A stretch of DNA of 64,000 nt from Whalleya microplaca (taxonomy: Eukaryota; Ascomycota; Sordariomycetes; Xylariales; Xylariaceae), in NCBI GenBank assembly GCA_022497155.1, contig MU385732.1:124001-188000 (forward strand). Direction: 5' to 3'. Positions 36,801 to 49,297 of this stretch are shown in pieces. A model generated the notes under the pieces. It was given only the letters and a program-made list of their open reading frames with translations, had not been told where the DNA came from and ran no database searches. Numbering within the stretch: the first letter of the stretch is position 1; every line of letters starts with the position of its first letter. The translations under genes and the position numbers were made by a program.

Positions 36801-39800
36801 CAGCTATAAGCAGATGGTATATATCACTGTTATACTATACGCTCCATCATACTCTCGACCTGATTGTGTCCAGTAGAATACCCCGGCCGCGTAAGTACTA
36901 ATGCGGCGTTGGTATTTCACTCCACCACTTCAATATTGAGTAATACTACCTAAGGTTGAGGCTGCAGTAAGGTGGACCAACATTTAGACAACTCAACGAG
37001 TCAGATAATAGGCAAAACGCGAAAGGCTGTGGCCGCTGACGGTTTCCAGGCTCTCGCCCATGTTCGATTCGAGCTGGTGTGCTAACTCGACCACTTGGAT
37101 AACACAGGACACAGATCATAAGGACAAAAAAAATCTGCACGTGTGCTATAACACATAAGATATGCAATATTACATTGACCATTATCCCTAAACGCCCTTC
37201 CATGGATATGACGATCAATCTACAGAATGCGGTTGCGCCGGTAATGCTGTGTATCCAGTGACACCCAAAGTTGATGATGCCCATGTCGAAGGCCACCCAG
37301 TTCATAATTGAAGCTTTAAACCCTATGCTGTGCAATAATTATCGCCAAGATGATATCATTCCTGTCCAATAAACGCCTTGCTATCTGCATGGAATCGTGG
37401 AAACCATGCGCCCCTCCCCGAAATTTTTTTGGTTCTACCGTCTCCGTGGAACGAGATTTCTCCTTGCTGTTGGTCTCTTTGCTCTTGTGGGATGCCATGT
37501 TATGACAATACCCAGGATATGTGCCCAAGACACGCTCGTCATCATAGCCTAATAACGACCTAGTACAGATAACTCTCCTCGCCTCGAAACGAAGATATCG
37601 TGAACACGAGACCGACCCATTCCTTCCGAACGACCTTGCCATGATAACCAAGTAAGAATTAAGTGAAGATCTGTCTTCGGAGTTCCCAAGTAGGGGTGGG
37701 AAATGTTGTGCCACAACCAATAGTACGTGACGATTTCCGGAGTGGCCACCGAGACATGTATAGCTCAGTCATAGGCTCTAGCAGAATCGAGGCGTTGATT
37801 GTGAAATATCGAGGATATTAAATGAGTTTTGATAAGACGAAAATGAACGATGCCGAATTTCTTAGCCACATAATGGACATTGGCCAGGCTGGACGATGTA
37901 GCGCTCATGCGGGCCTTTTGGACATGAGTGGTTGCGGTTGCCGTCCATAGACGTACGGAAGAAGTGTGCGCCTGGATCTAGGCATGACGTATAGATATAG
38001 TAGTTCTTTGTGAAATCACACATGGTGATGGTAAGAAGTTGGTATAGGTGCTTGCGTAGATGATAGCACCTGGTCTGAGTCTGGCCGTCAGTAAGCAAGC
38101 TAGCCTCATGGAATCATGCTTTATTTATACATACCTCTCACTGATACTTCTCTAAACAGAGTGACGATCAGATTAAATAAAATATGTGAGTTCAGGACAC
38201 AATGAGTTTTAAATCTGTAGCAGCAAATTTTTGACCGAGTAGTTTCAGGACGGCTCTAGGTTGAGATCATGACGGCATGCCTAGCTTATATATAGAGGTG
38301 GAGTTATGCAGGGTCAAGCTACTTTCCAGAAGCATCAAAGTCGCACAAGCTACCTTGTCTCTTAAGAGAGAGGCAAATGAATAATAAAACTTAAGGTGTG
38401 GTCAGCCTGGTCCTTGTATGTGCTCGTGGGTGTGGGTGTAAGTCGCAATTTAGGCATATGGTGAATCAGGCTCACAACATTGAGTGGAACACCAAAGATT
38501 GTACAGGCATACATATATACAAATGGAAGGATGGAAAAGAAAAGAAAGGGAAGCCAGAAAAAAAGGAGCCTTTACTGTTAGGAGGGCCCACGAGGAGACA
38601 TGGATTAATACAGAGCCTGCCCATGCCTACCTAAGAGCACTGACAGAAAAATAGTTGTACAATACGTCTCAAAACTACGTCCATCCCGACGGTCAATGTG
38701 AGCCACGACTCATGAGCCCGGTCCGTCGGTAGGTCAAGGAAAGACAGAAAAGAGAGAAACGCCTGTGTGTGTGACAGGACAGGCCTAAGCACTTTTGGCT
38801 CCATCAGACGATCGATGAAGCAAGGTCGGGCTTTGACCAGACCAGGAATAGTAACGCCCGCTGGGATCTATCCCTGGACGGGAATAAAAGGGCAAAAAAA
38901 GGAAAGGTCCAGGAGGGGTATAGCATGAAAACCTCGATATCCAAGCACAAAGAGTTCGCGAAGGCATAAGGGGGCATTTTACGCAGTAGTTACCGCATCG
39001 CGTTGGCTGTCAGTACGTATATAGGACGCGAGAGAAAGAAAAAGCCACCAGAAAATAAAATAAAATAAAAGGTTACATGCAAAGATGTACGTGGTTCTCA
39101 AGGTTCTACGATCGGGCGAGAACCGAACAGGGGGGGGTTGCAGCAATACCGAGGTCGACCTTGTCAAGGCATGATGCAAGGTAAATCCCAATCCATTCTT
39201 TCTGCCGTGAGGTCGGTTTGGAAGCCATTATGAATTTGTGATCGGTCCCACTGTGTGCCGTGTGACGAGACGACGACGATGACAGACAGACGGACGGACT
39301 AGGTAATAAGTGAGGCATTCGTTAAGCGAGCGCTACAAAATTGTGGACGCTCCGGCACTGCGGCTCGAACTAATGGAGTGACTGGAGTGTATGACTGGCA
39401 GAGAGATTAAGCCCTACAATCCCACCTAATCATAAAGATGAACACAATCAATGCTGAGCACCGGCGCACGGCGCCCCGGCGCACGTCACATACCATACGA
39501 ATTGATATACGTAGTAAATTACTTATTGGTTTCGGGGCGCCTACACCGGACTGAGAGTCCAGGCTGCCAGGCTGCCAGGCTGCCGGGGTGTTAGCTCTCA
39601 GACTCCTGTCAATGTCTGACCATTAGCTTACCGCGAATTATACCTACTACCTCACATACTACATACATAGTAATATGTATGTATCTGTGAGGTGGTACGT
39701 ACATCACATACCTTACATACATATAAGTAAGTGCAATGCTACTAGGTAGTACGTATGTAGGTGCATTAGATATAAGTGCTATGTATGTACTAGCTGGGGT

Positions 39801-42800
39801 AGGTCCAGCTAGGCGGGCCAACCAGAAGACCAGATCTGGCATAGCAGGAACAGCATAGGTAGGTCTAGATTATATACCATAGTAGATGTAAAGCTGGATC
39901 AAACCCTTGGAAACCCAACTTTGACGTACCTTCGTTGACTGATTACTTTGTATACTGGCATCTTGAGGTATTGCGTGCATGTATGTTATGATATGGATCT
40001 GCCTGGTACCAGCTTTCACTGACATTGTAGGACAGCTCTAATAACGGCATGTCCACATAGTCATCACATTGAAACAAGAATAATAACGGCTTCAGGGACT
40101 AAGGTTTGCGGGGATTGTTATGGGTGTGGAGACAGACAGAGCGCCAGTGCAGTAATGCCCGATGGCTACTACGTTCAACTGGGTATTTTGTATGTATGTG
40201 TGCACTAATAAAGTAGCAGAACGTCGGCTCCACAATGATCTGAGTAGCATACCTAATATGGTGACGACCCGAGGGGTCGAGGGCATCACAAAAGTTAGAT
40301 AAGTGGACGGGATGGCAGATGCGTATACATGCACTACTAGTAGTTAGTATGTTGTCAGCCTCTCTCGAGCCTCCATTCGGGAGCCAAGCCAGCCTGACTC
40401 AAATACTCTGCACCCCAAACTGACAGCTTCTGCTGCATATGTATGTTCAAAGTATAAAAGTAAAGCTAGATATGGCTTTACTAGATTGAGTAGGTACTTG
40501 TATTACACGAAATTTCGGTCTGCTCTATAACAACAATTTACATACATATGTTCCCATTTGGCATGTGACAGGCGCCCGGGGACATAGTACAAGTACATGC
40601 CAGCCTGCCTGCTTGATAATAACAATATTCGGAGGCTCCGTACTCCAGAGTAGATACTATGTAAGGAAATGCAGTCCCAACGCCGAAAAGGCAGCACTAG
40701 ATTGCGCCAGGGCCGTTTTTCTGTGACGGGTTCTGTTGTGCTTGGCTTCGACTCCACAATGCGTCTGTTCAAACACTGACAGCTTTGACAGCAGTACGTA
40801 CATACGCAATAGGTATGTATGTACATACATGGCGCTAATCGCCAAGGCCCCTCGTAGGTAGCCTAACCAGTGGTACTACTACTGCACCAAGTCTCTAATA
40901 TAGCACGATGTAACGGAGTTAAGTTCGTCACTGGTAACAGCACCTAATGTACTACTAATGTATGTATGCACATATGGTTTACATGATGAGGCAAACTTAA
41001 GTGAATGTGCCAAATGATGTTTTTGCAATCCTTCTACACACACACGTCGTATGTAGTTCTCGACAGCGGCTTAATTGTGACGAGGGATGCCGAATCTCTT
41101 GTCCGTGAGATTCGACTACCCGCAATTGGTCAACGTGCGCGGCATATCCCAGACCTGGCAGCTCTGGGTCTATACAAGTCACATATTTACGGTAATTCTC
41201 CCGTGTTTCCTTTACCACTTTACTGCAAGTAGACTGAGATACACAATGGGATGCCCCTAGTGCCTCAAAAAGTTAAAACGGCCCGCGGATGGAAACGACG
41301 TCTGTCTCCATCCCGCGCACTTATCTCCATGCATACGGTCCGCCGTGACGGGTTGTGCTTGTGGGTGCATACGTGTTAGATGCTATAATTCTACATGTTA
41401 TAGGCCATGGATAACGAAAATGGTCACCCCATAGAGCGGATACACTGCAAACGTCGCCATATGGGGGAACGTGACACAGCCCACTTTCCTAGAACAGGCA
41501 ATTGTCGAATTTGTACGAAGTGGATAAGTGGGTAAGACGGCCAGAGAGAAAATTATATGAATTGGTGATGGGTGCTCTTTTGCCGGCAACGAGTGTCGTG
41601 AGCTGCTGCGGATTGTCGAAAGTCGGCTGCCCACTAGGGTACGACGTACGAACGATCAGATGTACCCGAGGTTTTCATAGCCATGGGCCAGACCACGGTT
41701 TAAGTTGGTGAGCGCAGTAGCTGGCGGCATGCTTCCAAGCCTAGAAGAATGTGAATGAGAGAAAAACGAGGCTAGGAGGGCTACTAATTGATCGAGCCAT
41801 GGAATCGCCGTTCTTTATTTCTAGGCAAGCCTCCCCTCCCATCAGAGTGGATCGATCATAATACATCTAAATAAGCCGCTTCTCTGGTTGGTGATCCTGC
41901 CAGGGTGGCATCGTGCCAGCAGGTTTGACGTGCACTGGAAGATCCGGAAGTCTCCAGCGCATGTTTAAGATCGAGAATCCCTACGAACCACATAATACGT
42001 CAGTAGAATCATATATCGATTTTCAGATAGGTCAAGGCGCCTATCAGCGAGCCAGTAGAATGCAACACATCCACGTTCCCCAAGAAGAATGTTTACATGT
42101 TCGCATTGGTGGCCGTAAGACTTGCATAGCGTGACAGTCAAGATCTTGCAGAGCGATACAACCTGTCAGAGACCATAGTATTAATGCTGAGCAAGGCTTA
42201 ATGTAACATGAATTCTGTGAACCCGGAATCCAGGGGATTTTATTAGCCGTGACAGATAACCTGGCTACCTTGGACATTGGGAACACTTCGACAACAAGAT
42301 CTGTATCGCGCAGCCGCCAGGAAGTATGGTCTCGTGGCGTTCTCAGTCTTGTCACATCTCCACAGCGGGGATCCCTGGTGCTATTAATTATCTGATTTCC
42401 AGATATGAGAGAGATTGATGACACCCGTAAAGTGTCGCGTCTTGTAGCTTTCTTTCTTCCGCGGCAAACTCGGGGTTCGTGTTAGTGACCTATATGTAAT
42501 CCGTAGGAAGGCTATCTTCCTATAAGGCGCGGGTCTAGATCGAAGAGGTTGATGCAATCGGATGGAGCGCTGCCTCAGCATGTTATACGTATGAAGTTGA
42601 TATTAACGTGCAGTCCCAAGACTTGGCTCCGCCGCTGCGTGTCTTCAGCCAGTCGGCAACGTTCTTTTCCACCCAAGCAAACGCAAGGCTGCTCAGTGCT
42701 CACGGCCCTCTCGAATCAACGGTCAGGCCAGCTTAAAGGACACTTCACTGATACTATAACACGAAGCAATTTACCATACGAGCAAAGCGACAATGCATTA

Positions 42801-45362
42801 CTTGACATGTCGTACCACAGCTTATAAACGTATGTTCATCTTCTCAATAACCGATTAGTGATATATGTATGGTACCTACATACAACACCACGAAGCTATG
42901 CAGGTATAAGTACATATGTACAATGGTAGGTTCTCTGTGGAGCACTAGGTATGTACATACACACCTACATCGTATAGACGTCTTAAGTGTCTTCATAGGT
43001 GCGATAGCATTACGAAGCTGGTACAGTTAATGGTATACTTCATATCGTTATCTGGTTTCATTTTTCTCGGCGTGACCAAGTTGGCGATCTCGTTTGGACA
43101 TTGCAGGATAGATGTGTCAAAGCGGAAGTGGTTTCGTAGAGGTCAAAGCGGTCGTCTGATCTTGAATGCAACCCTCCACTATGTAGGTAGCTTGCATATC
43201 CGCACAGTACATACATACATGTATGCAGGCTGGTACAAAGTGTGTAACTGGAATGGTACACTGCATGTCTGAGTACTTCAAGTAGCCGTATACAGCACTC
43301 TATGTAGCAGCAGCACCATCTTGACGATATCTTATGGGTTTAAATAAATTATATTCATCCTGACATAACTATATGTGTCGAACATTGGAATAGGATAGAG
43401 ATCAAATTTATCTCTATAAACGCCTTCAATGCTTTCATTAACCAATACTGGTTAAGAGACTAAGTGATAACAATTGGGTTAGTCATCATTGATTCGCCTT
43501 ATTAGTCTTTGCCTTAGTCACCTAGCCGTTATATAATTCATTCATGTCTTTCCTGTGATGCTGAATGCCAACGATTCCTAAAGTTCTGGGCGAAATTGTT
43601 CAGTCGCATATCAGATTTCGTTAATAGTTTTAGTTGTTCTTCGTGTACTCTATTTCGAACGATATTCTCATCTGCAACCAAAGTCTGCAACGCCGAATAG
43701 GTTATATGGAAACGTTCGCAGGCATGCATATATCATAAATAAGCGAAGCTCTCGATGTACTTATACTTAATTGTAGTCAGACGCCCATCGACTGTACTCC
43801 CCTACTTCTGTCATTTTTACCTTAGAGAGGGACCGGCCATTTTTCTGCGAACCGCTCACACACAAAACCAAGCAATTCGTTATTCGGACGATCGCGACCT
43901 AGCCTTACTTACAAGAAGGTCGACGAGCACCGAATGAGTCTTCGAGCTTTATTTTTAACCAGAATTTATGCCTCCTCGGTCTATCGACGAGATTAACCCC
44001 ATCTCCATGAATATGGCCGTGGCAGTATTAGACATGACCCAACTTGAGACGATTCGTCTTCTCCCAACGATTCTGTGTCCTACAGAAAGGCCACTGCGGC
44101 AACAAGGCCGCTGGAAAAACTGCGTTATGACTGGATCTGGTATTCCGGTGTTGCCGAGGGAGTGCTACTTGCTAGAGTAGTAGTGATAGACACGGAAGCG
44201 TTTGTGCAACTCGCGGCTGACGGAAGCTGTACCCCTTGCGTACTATTAATTTGGTTGAATCCGAAGTCGTCTTGTTCCTGTCTATCTTGGAGCAGATGGT
44301 GCCTAAACAACAGGCAATACCGTTGATGAACGAATCGCTGGTGCAGATGCACGCAGTCTGGAGCCGCGGACAATTCCTGTTAATACGTCTGCTCGCGAAT
44401 TCAGATATGCCGTTCTTCTGTGATACGTACGAAACCGCATCATCAATGTGTGTTCACACAGCTCAAGTACGGTTTGAAATCATACGCGGTAAATCACTCC
44501 TTACTATGTAGTCTGGCAGCAGTCTAAGACCCTGTGTAATGACAGGGTCAATGAATGTATGTGCCGCCTGTGGTTGTATCTCAACAAGGTCTCACTGCAA
44601 TTCAAGTTCTCGAAACCACTGGTCGACAGGTATCATCTATAGCCTTCGAAGACATACATAATTTCCCCTTAGACAGGTTGCAGAGTGCCGGAAGGTATGG
44701 GAAACTTCGGCGTACTAGCTAACCAATAGCTAGCTATTGCTCCCGAGATAGGCTATATCGTTTCAAGTATATGAGAGACGTACCATTTGGGTCCGTGGCC
44801 CTGAGAGACATTGAGAGGTGTCTGCTTGCTGAAGCCAGACTGTACTAAAGATATTCAGATATAGACGATGCATGGTATATAGTGAGTTTATATGTGTTGA
44901 TAAATATCTATGTATTTGAACACATGATACTACCGTCAGGTTACACAAGATTCGAGTGGATCGTCATCGTACATCTGGGTGGTATGTCACTTCGCCTGTA
45001 GTGAGGCACAGCACATGGGAAACGCAGGCACCCGCTCACTGTACACAGCAAACCGGAAGGTTCACCAACTACACGTAGACATATGTAAGGCCTAGCTAGT
45101 TAACTCCTAATACTCGGAGGGAATGGGTTCGAGTAATCAGCGCCGTTGATCACCTTATATCTCCGTGTACCCCCTCGAATCTGGGATACGCCTGGTAGGT
45201 CTAATCTAGGAAACTAGGCGACTATATGAAGAGTCCCTCGACTTCGGAATTCAAGTGACATAGGTTGTAACTTGTACGTTTGCCCTTAGGTAAACCGACT
45301 GGCTTTCAACATGTCAACTGGTCGATAAAGGTGTCTTGGAAACCCCTGCCTAACAGTCAATC
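33818..45362. other. Gene desert rich in TACATA/TAGGTA words
   Basis: About 11.5 kb with no supportable gene. Short open frames exist on both strands (for example near 35.0-35.6, 37.0-37.7, 42.0-42.4 and 43.9-44.5 kb), but they overlap each other, lack splice-supported extension and show no family signature. Alternating TACATACATA/TATGTATG words cluster at 39.6-40.0, 40.5-41.0, 42.8-43.2 kb. A CCAGGCTG tandem repeat lies at 39559-39584. No transposase, integrase or reverse transcriptase motif could be read. Confidence 0.6.
39559..39584. repeat. (CCAGGCTG)n short tandem repeat
   Basis: Three perfect 8-bp units plus a partial unit in the gene desert. Confidence 0.85.
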
Positions 45363-47468
45363 ATGGGATTGGGTATTTCCGAGGATGTGGTACTTGGCCA
45401 TGTTCCAGGTAAAATCCAATGCTCGACATGCTCGTAGTTTGGTAGTTTTGACAATCCTATCGCAAAGGCACAGCACGATACTTCGACGATCCGGGTCGAC
45501 CGTGGGTCATAGATGCAGCCGATACCCATGGGTTAAAATGTGAAAGTAGCGGACCAGGTCTTATAATACTTGTAAGGACCCAATGTCCCCCAATATCACC
45601 CAAGTCCCCAAGTCCACCCCAGCTAGACATAACCATCTAAGACCTTGCAGAATCCACAGCCATCTGACGATCCTAATGACCCACTGAACTGGCCCCTATG
45701 GCGACGAGATGTGATCATCTTCATCCTGTCCCTGGTAGCTATCTTCGCAACAGCTCTGGGAAGCATCCTTGTGCCGAACACGCTGACGCTGTCTGCATGG
45801 CTCGACGTTGATATCACTTACATCGCGGTCTTGACGGGATACTTCCTGCTGGCTATGGGCCTGGCGGGTTTCTTCTGTGTCCCATCAGGTCGGCTCTGGG
45901 GCAAAAGGCACCTGTTTATCATCGGCACCTGCATCCTAGTTGCAACTACCGCTTGGGCTGGAGCCGCGGGACCTAACTACACCAGTTTACTCTGGGCCCG
46001 GATCATCAAGGGGGTTGACACTGTTCCTTTCGAGAGCCTTGTGAATGCCGCCGTGGGTGACTTGTATTTCATTCATGTAGGTAAGTGAGTCTATCTTGGT
46101 AAGTAGACAGCCGTTTGATGAGACGAACAGCAACGAGGCAAATGTATGGCCTTCACAAATCTAGCTGTTTTTGGCGGAGCTTTATTCACACCGATTCTCG
46201 TTGGCAAGTAAGCAACTCTTAAAGCCCGTCGAAGCTCCCCTTTCCCTCCCCCCTATTTTCCCCATTAGTTCTAGGCCCCATAGCAAGTCCTCGAGTAATC
46301 TCCTTAGCTCCTTGAGCATGTGGAATTATTCCATTAGGGAACTCATTAACCGCGAAAGTTGCAGAATTACTCACACGATTGAATGGTGGGGACTTTCAAC
46401 CTCGTCGCGATATTCTGCGCGTGTTCTCTCGTGGCTGTTCTCTTATTTTGTCCCGAGACCGCTTTTCGCAATGATGCGGTTCTCAATACAGATACGACGG
46501 CATCCGTTTCTCACACTTGTAGTAATCGCGCAGAGGAGACCGCGAGCCGTATCCAAGCTATTGGAGCAAGTCGGCCGAACAAGTAAACCTTTGCGCAGTC
46601 CCTCGCATTCTTCGACGGCCGCAAGACAAACGAGGACTTCTTCAAGCTGCTCCTCCGACCGCTCCCCCTTTTCATCCAGCCGGCATTCCTCTGGGCATGT
46701 CTGACCCAAGGCGTGCTCATCGGCTGGACCACATTCATCGGTGTGACCATAGGTGTCATATTTCTGGGCCCACTGCTCTTCTGGGACGAAGTGGACACCG
46801 GTCATGCCTACACAGGGCCTATCGTTAACGCGCTCGCTGCCTTCATCATCCCAGGCGCCCTGGCCGACTGGAGCGCACAATACCTGACGCGCCTGAACCG
46901 GGGCATCTACGAGCCTGAGTTCCATCTCCTGCTCGTCATCCCGCAGCTCGTCTTCGGCTGCCTTGGGCTCTACGCTTTCGCCGTCACTGCCCACGGCGCC
47001 CTGGACGGCGAGGTCCACTGGGTCGTGCCAATATTATTCTTCGGGATCGAGGTCTGCGGTATGGTCACCGGTACTGTCGGGAGCTCGCTCTATATTGTCG
47101 ATGCTTATCGTACGTAACCCCACTCGGGCGATTAGGTGAGAACGTCGTAGGAACTGACGGTGTCGATACAGGCGATCTCGCCGTCGAGGGCTTTACGTGC
47201 CTGATCATCTTCAAGAACCTATTTACCTTTGCCCTGACTTTCAAGGCGTACGACTGGCTGATAGTCGGAGGCCCCGAGAGGATATTCAACATACTTGCGA
47301 CGGTGCAGCTGGTCGTATGCTTGTTGAGCATTCCCATGTGTAAGTCATGTCGTCAGTGGTCGCACTTCTTCAATACTCGAATTAATTGGAGGGATAGATA
47401 TTTTTGGGAAGCGCAATCGTAGCGTCTTCCACAGACACAACCTTTTGAAGCTGGTTGGGCTTAAGTGA
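45363..47468 (+). pseudogene. Major facilitator superfamily transporter, disrupted by a frameshift and a stop
   Basis: A 12-TM-type fungal MFS multidrug/sugar-like transporter whose exon set is still recognisable: 45363-45408, 45468-45571, 45651-46076, 46131-46207, 46365-47109, 47172-47339 and 47398-47468. The N-terminal signature (GHVPG/TARYFDDPGRP) and PQPSDDPNDPLNWPLWRRD lead into the membrane segments. The loop GxLWGKRHLF and the RGKCMAFTNLAVFGGALFTP block match this subfamily. Two lesions lie in exon 5. One base is missing near 46391, between the codons for WW and TFNLVAIF. An in-frame TAA lies at 46584-46586, before TFAQSLAFFDGRKT. Splice sites on both sides are intact, so decay is recent, or these are sequence errors. 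No other acceptor avoids the lesions. Confidence 0.88.
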
Positions 47469-47848
47469 GATGACACAGGAGAAACTTGATGCCTACTGAG
47501 CGGTCTGGCTCAGACTCAGGGGGGCGCAGAGTGATTCCTATAGTATGTACCATCATGACAGGACAATAAAATTATGCGAATAATTGAAGTCAGACGAATG
47601 GAGCATTGGTGAATTTATTTTGAAGCACTTATATAGAGTGATAGTAGCCTGCGAGTCATCAACCGCTTCACTATAACAGCAATTGGCTCATAAACACAAC
47701 AGCCAACGTCCATCCCATGCAGTCGTTACCCATAATTTCCCATAAATCCTTTGCTATCTGGTATATCTTCATTAGTAAGCATATCTGTAGAGTTCCCGCT
47801 AGATATCTCCAACTATGGCTTAGTGAACGTCGAGCCCGTTTCGGCCTC
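47469..47848. other. Intergenic region between convergent genes
   Basis: 380 bp between the stop of the disrupted transporter and the stop of the phosphatase-like gene. AT-rich 3' flanks only; nothing else seen. Confidence 0.6.
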
Positions 47849-49297
47849 CTAGGCCTTCGACTCAACCACCGCCGCACCAGCTGCACCAGCCCGCGCACTA
47901 GCCAACGTCGACTTTTTGACCAGCTTCAAGCCAGCGATAGCGTACACCAGGCCCTCAAGACCGAGGATGACGACCAGGGTCACCAACGCACCAATGACAC
48001 CCGCCACGGGGAGCGTGACGCCGTTTCCGGACGTCGACTCGGCCGCAGCCGCGCCATCACCACCCGAGCTCGGCGTCGCCGTCGAGCTAGCACAGATGCC
48101 CGTCGTGTTCCCGCAGGCGCCGCACCAAGAGGCCGTGTCGCCGATGGCGAACTTGTTCATCTCCTCGGCGAACGTGGTCCAGGGCAGCAGGGTCTCGCCG
48201 CGGCCGAAGAGCGGGTAGGCCGTGAGCGGGTTCTCGGCGGCGGTGCCGTTGGCGAAGCGGAAGCGCACGGACACGTCGTCGGTGCTGGGGTACGCGGACG
48301 CGGACACCGTGGCGTTGGTCACGAGCTCAAACACCATCGACGACGCGTAGTCCACGATGCCCGTGAAGTCGGGCGAGAGCTTCGGCAGCTGCGCGAGCCC
48401 GAAGAACGACAGGAAGCTCGCGTACGCACCGAACTGGATGCCGAACGGCATGCTGCTCTTGCCGGTCAATGTGCTGTTGAGCGAGTTGAGCACTTGTGCT
48501 GCTAGGGTGGCGCCGGCGATGGCGCGGATGGTATCGGTGTCGTTGTACGCTAGGTTCCACTCGTGAGTGTTAGCGAGGAGCTGTAGCTCCTTCAGCGTCT
48601 CGTTAGTTAGTAGATCCGAAGAGGGTATGGTTTGGTTGTGGATAGTCGCGACGTGGATATAGTCGAAGATGGTATATCCGTTCTTGAAATTGGCCTTGTC
48701 GGCGCTGAATGTGCTATTGATGACCGGCAGCAAGTTGGTATAGAATGACTTTGACTGGTCGTACGTGGCTGTATATTCCGAAGATTTGAAGTAGTTATTA
48801 GAGCTGACCATGGCATTGCCGCATCCTGAGCCTCCTTGGAGCCATTCATTGTTCTCTGAGTTTGGATTGGAGGACGCTGTCGCAACCGAGTCGACAGGGA
48901 TATACTGATAACCACCAAGTGGTGCCTCTACGGAGGATGAATTGGCAAGCTCTTGGGCACCCACGGTGCCAGCAGGTGGATAGATGCCTTGAAGGAAAGC
49001 CAAGGCCGAGCTCTGCAGGACTGTGTCGACCGGAGAGGTGACATCCAGTTGCGCCGCGACCGCGATATCATGGCTCAGGCCATAGATCGGGGAGCTGGCA
49101 TCCGATGCAACATAGAGGTTGCGGTAGAAGTTGCCAGACTCGTACGCTTGAAGCGCACCCAGAGCTGTCAAGTTGGCTGGTGCGAGGGCCTTGGGAGTGC
49201 GATCGCCATGGCGATGGAAGATGTAAACGCCGAGCACAGTCTCGCCCTTGATGAGGGGAAGCGATGCTAGTGAAAGCAGAAGAGCCTTCAACTCCAT
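47849..49297 (-). CDS. Membrane-anchored histidine-acid-phosphatase-like protein
   Basis: Single-exon, 482 residues from the ATG at 49297; an 8-codon upstream extension starts only at GTG. A signal peptide is visible (MELKALLLSLASLPLIKG). The histidine phosphatase motif RHGDRTP follows at residues 29-35, with His30 as the expected nucleophile. The domain contains many Asn-x-Ser/Thr sites. The C-terminal part has a Cys pair (WCGACGNTTGIC), a Ser/Gly linker, and one hydrophobic segment (GVIGALVTLVVILGLEGLVYAI) followed by basic residues. It is therefore a type I surface or vacuolar membrane protein. The usual proton-donor HD motif is not seen at its expected place, where the sequence reads QFGAYASFLSFF. 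Family membership is firm; catalytic activity is open. Confidence 0.92.
   Translation of the reverse strand: MELKALLLSLASLPLIKGETVLGVYIFHRHGDRTPKALAPANLTALGALQAYESGNFYRNLYVASDASSPIYGLSHDIAVAAQLDVTSPVDTVLQSSALAFLQGIYPPAGTVGAQELANSSSVEAPLGGYQYIPVDSVATASSNPNSENNEWLQGGSGCGNAMVSSNNYFKSSEYTATYDQSKSFYTNLLPVINSTFSADKANFKNGYTIFDYIHVATIHNQTIPSSDLLTNETLKELQLLANTHEWNLAYNDTDTIRAIAGATLAAQVLNSLNSTLTGKSSMPFGIQFGAYASFLSFFGLAQLPKLSPDFTGIVDYASSMVFELVTNATVSASAYPSTDDVSVRFRFANGTAAENPLTAYPLFGRGETLLPWTTFAEEMNKFAIGDTASWCGACGNTTGICASSTATPSSGGDGAAAAESTSGNGVTLPVAGVIGALVTLVVILGLEGLVYAIAGLKLVKKSTLASARAGAAGAAVVESKA

Noticed and set aside
47717..48505. 262-codon plus-strand frame
   Set aside because: It is antisense to the well-supported phosphatase-like gene and has arginine-rich, GC-biased composition typical of a shadow frame.
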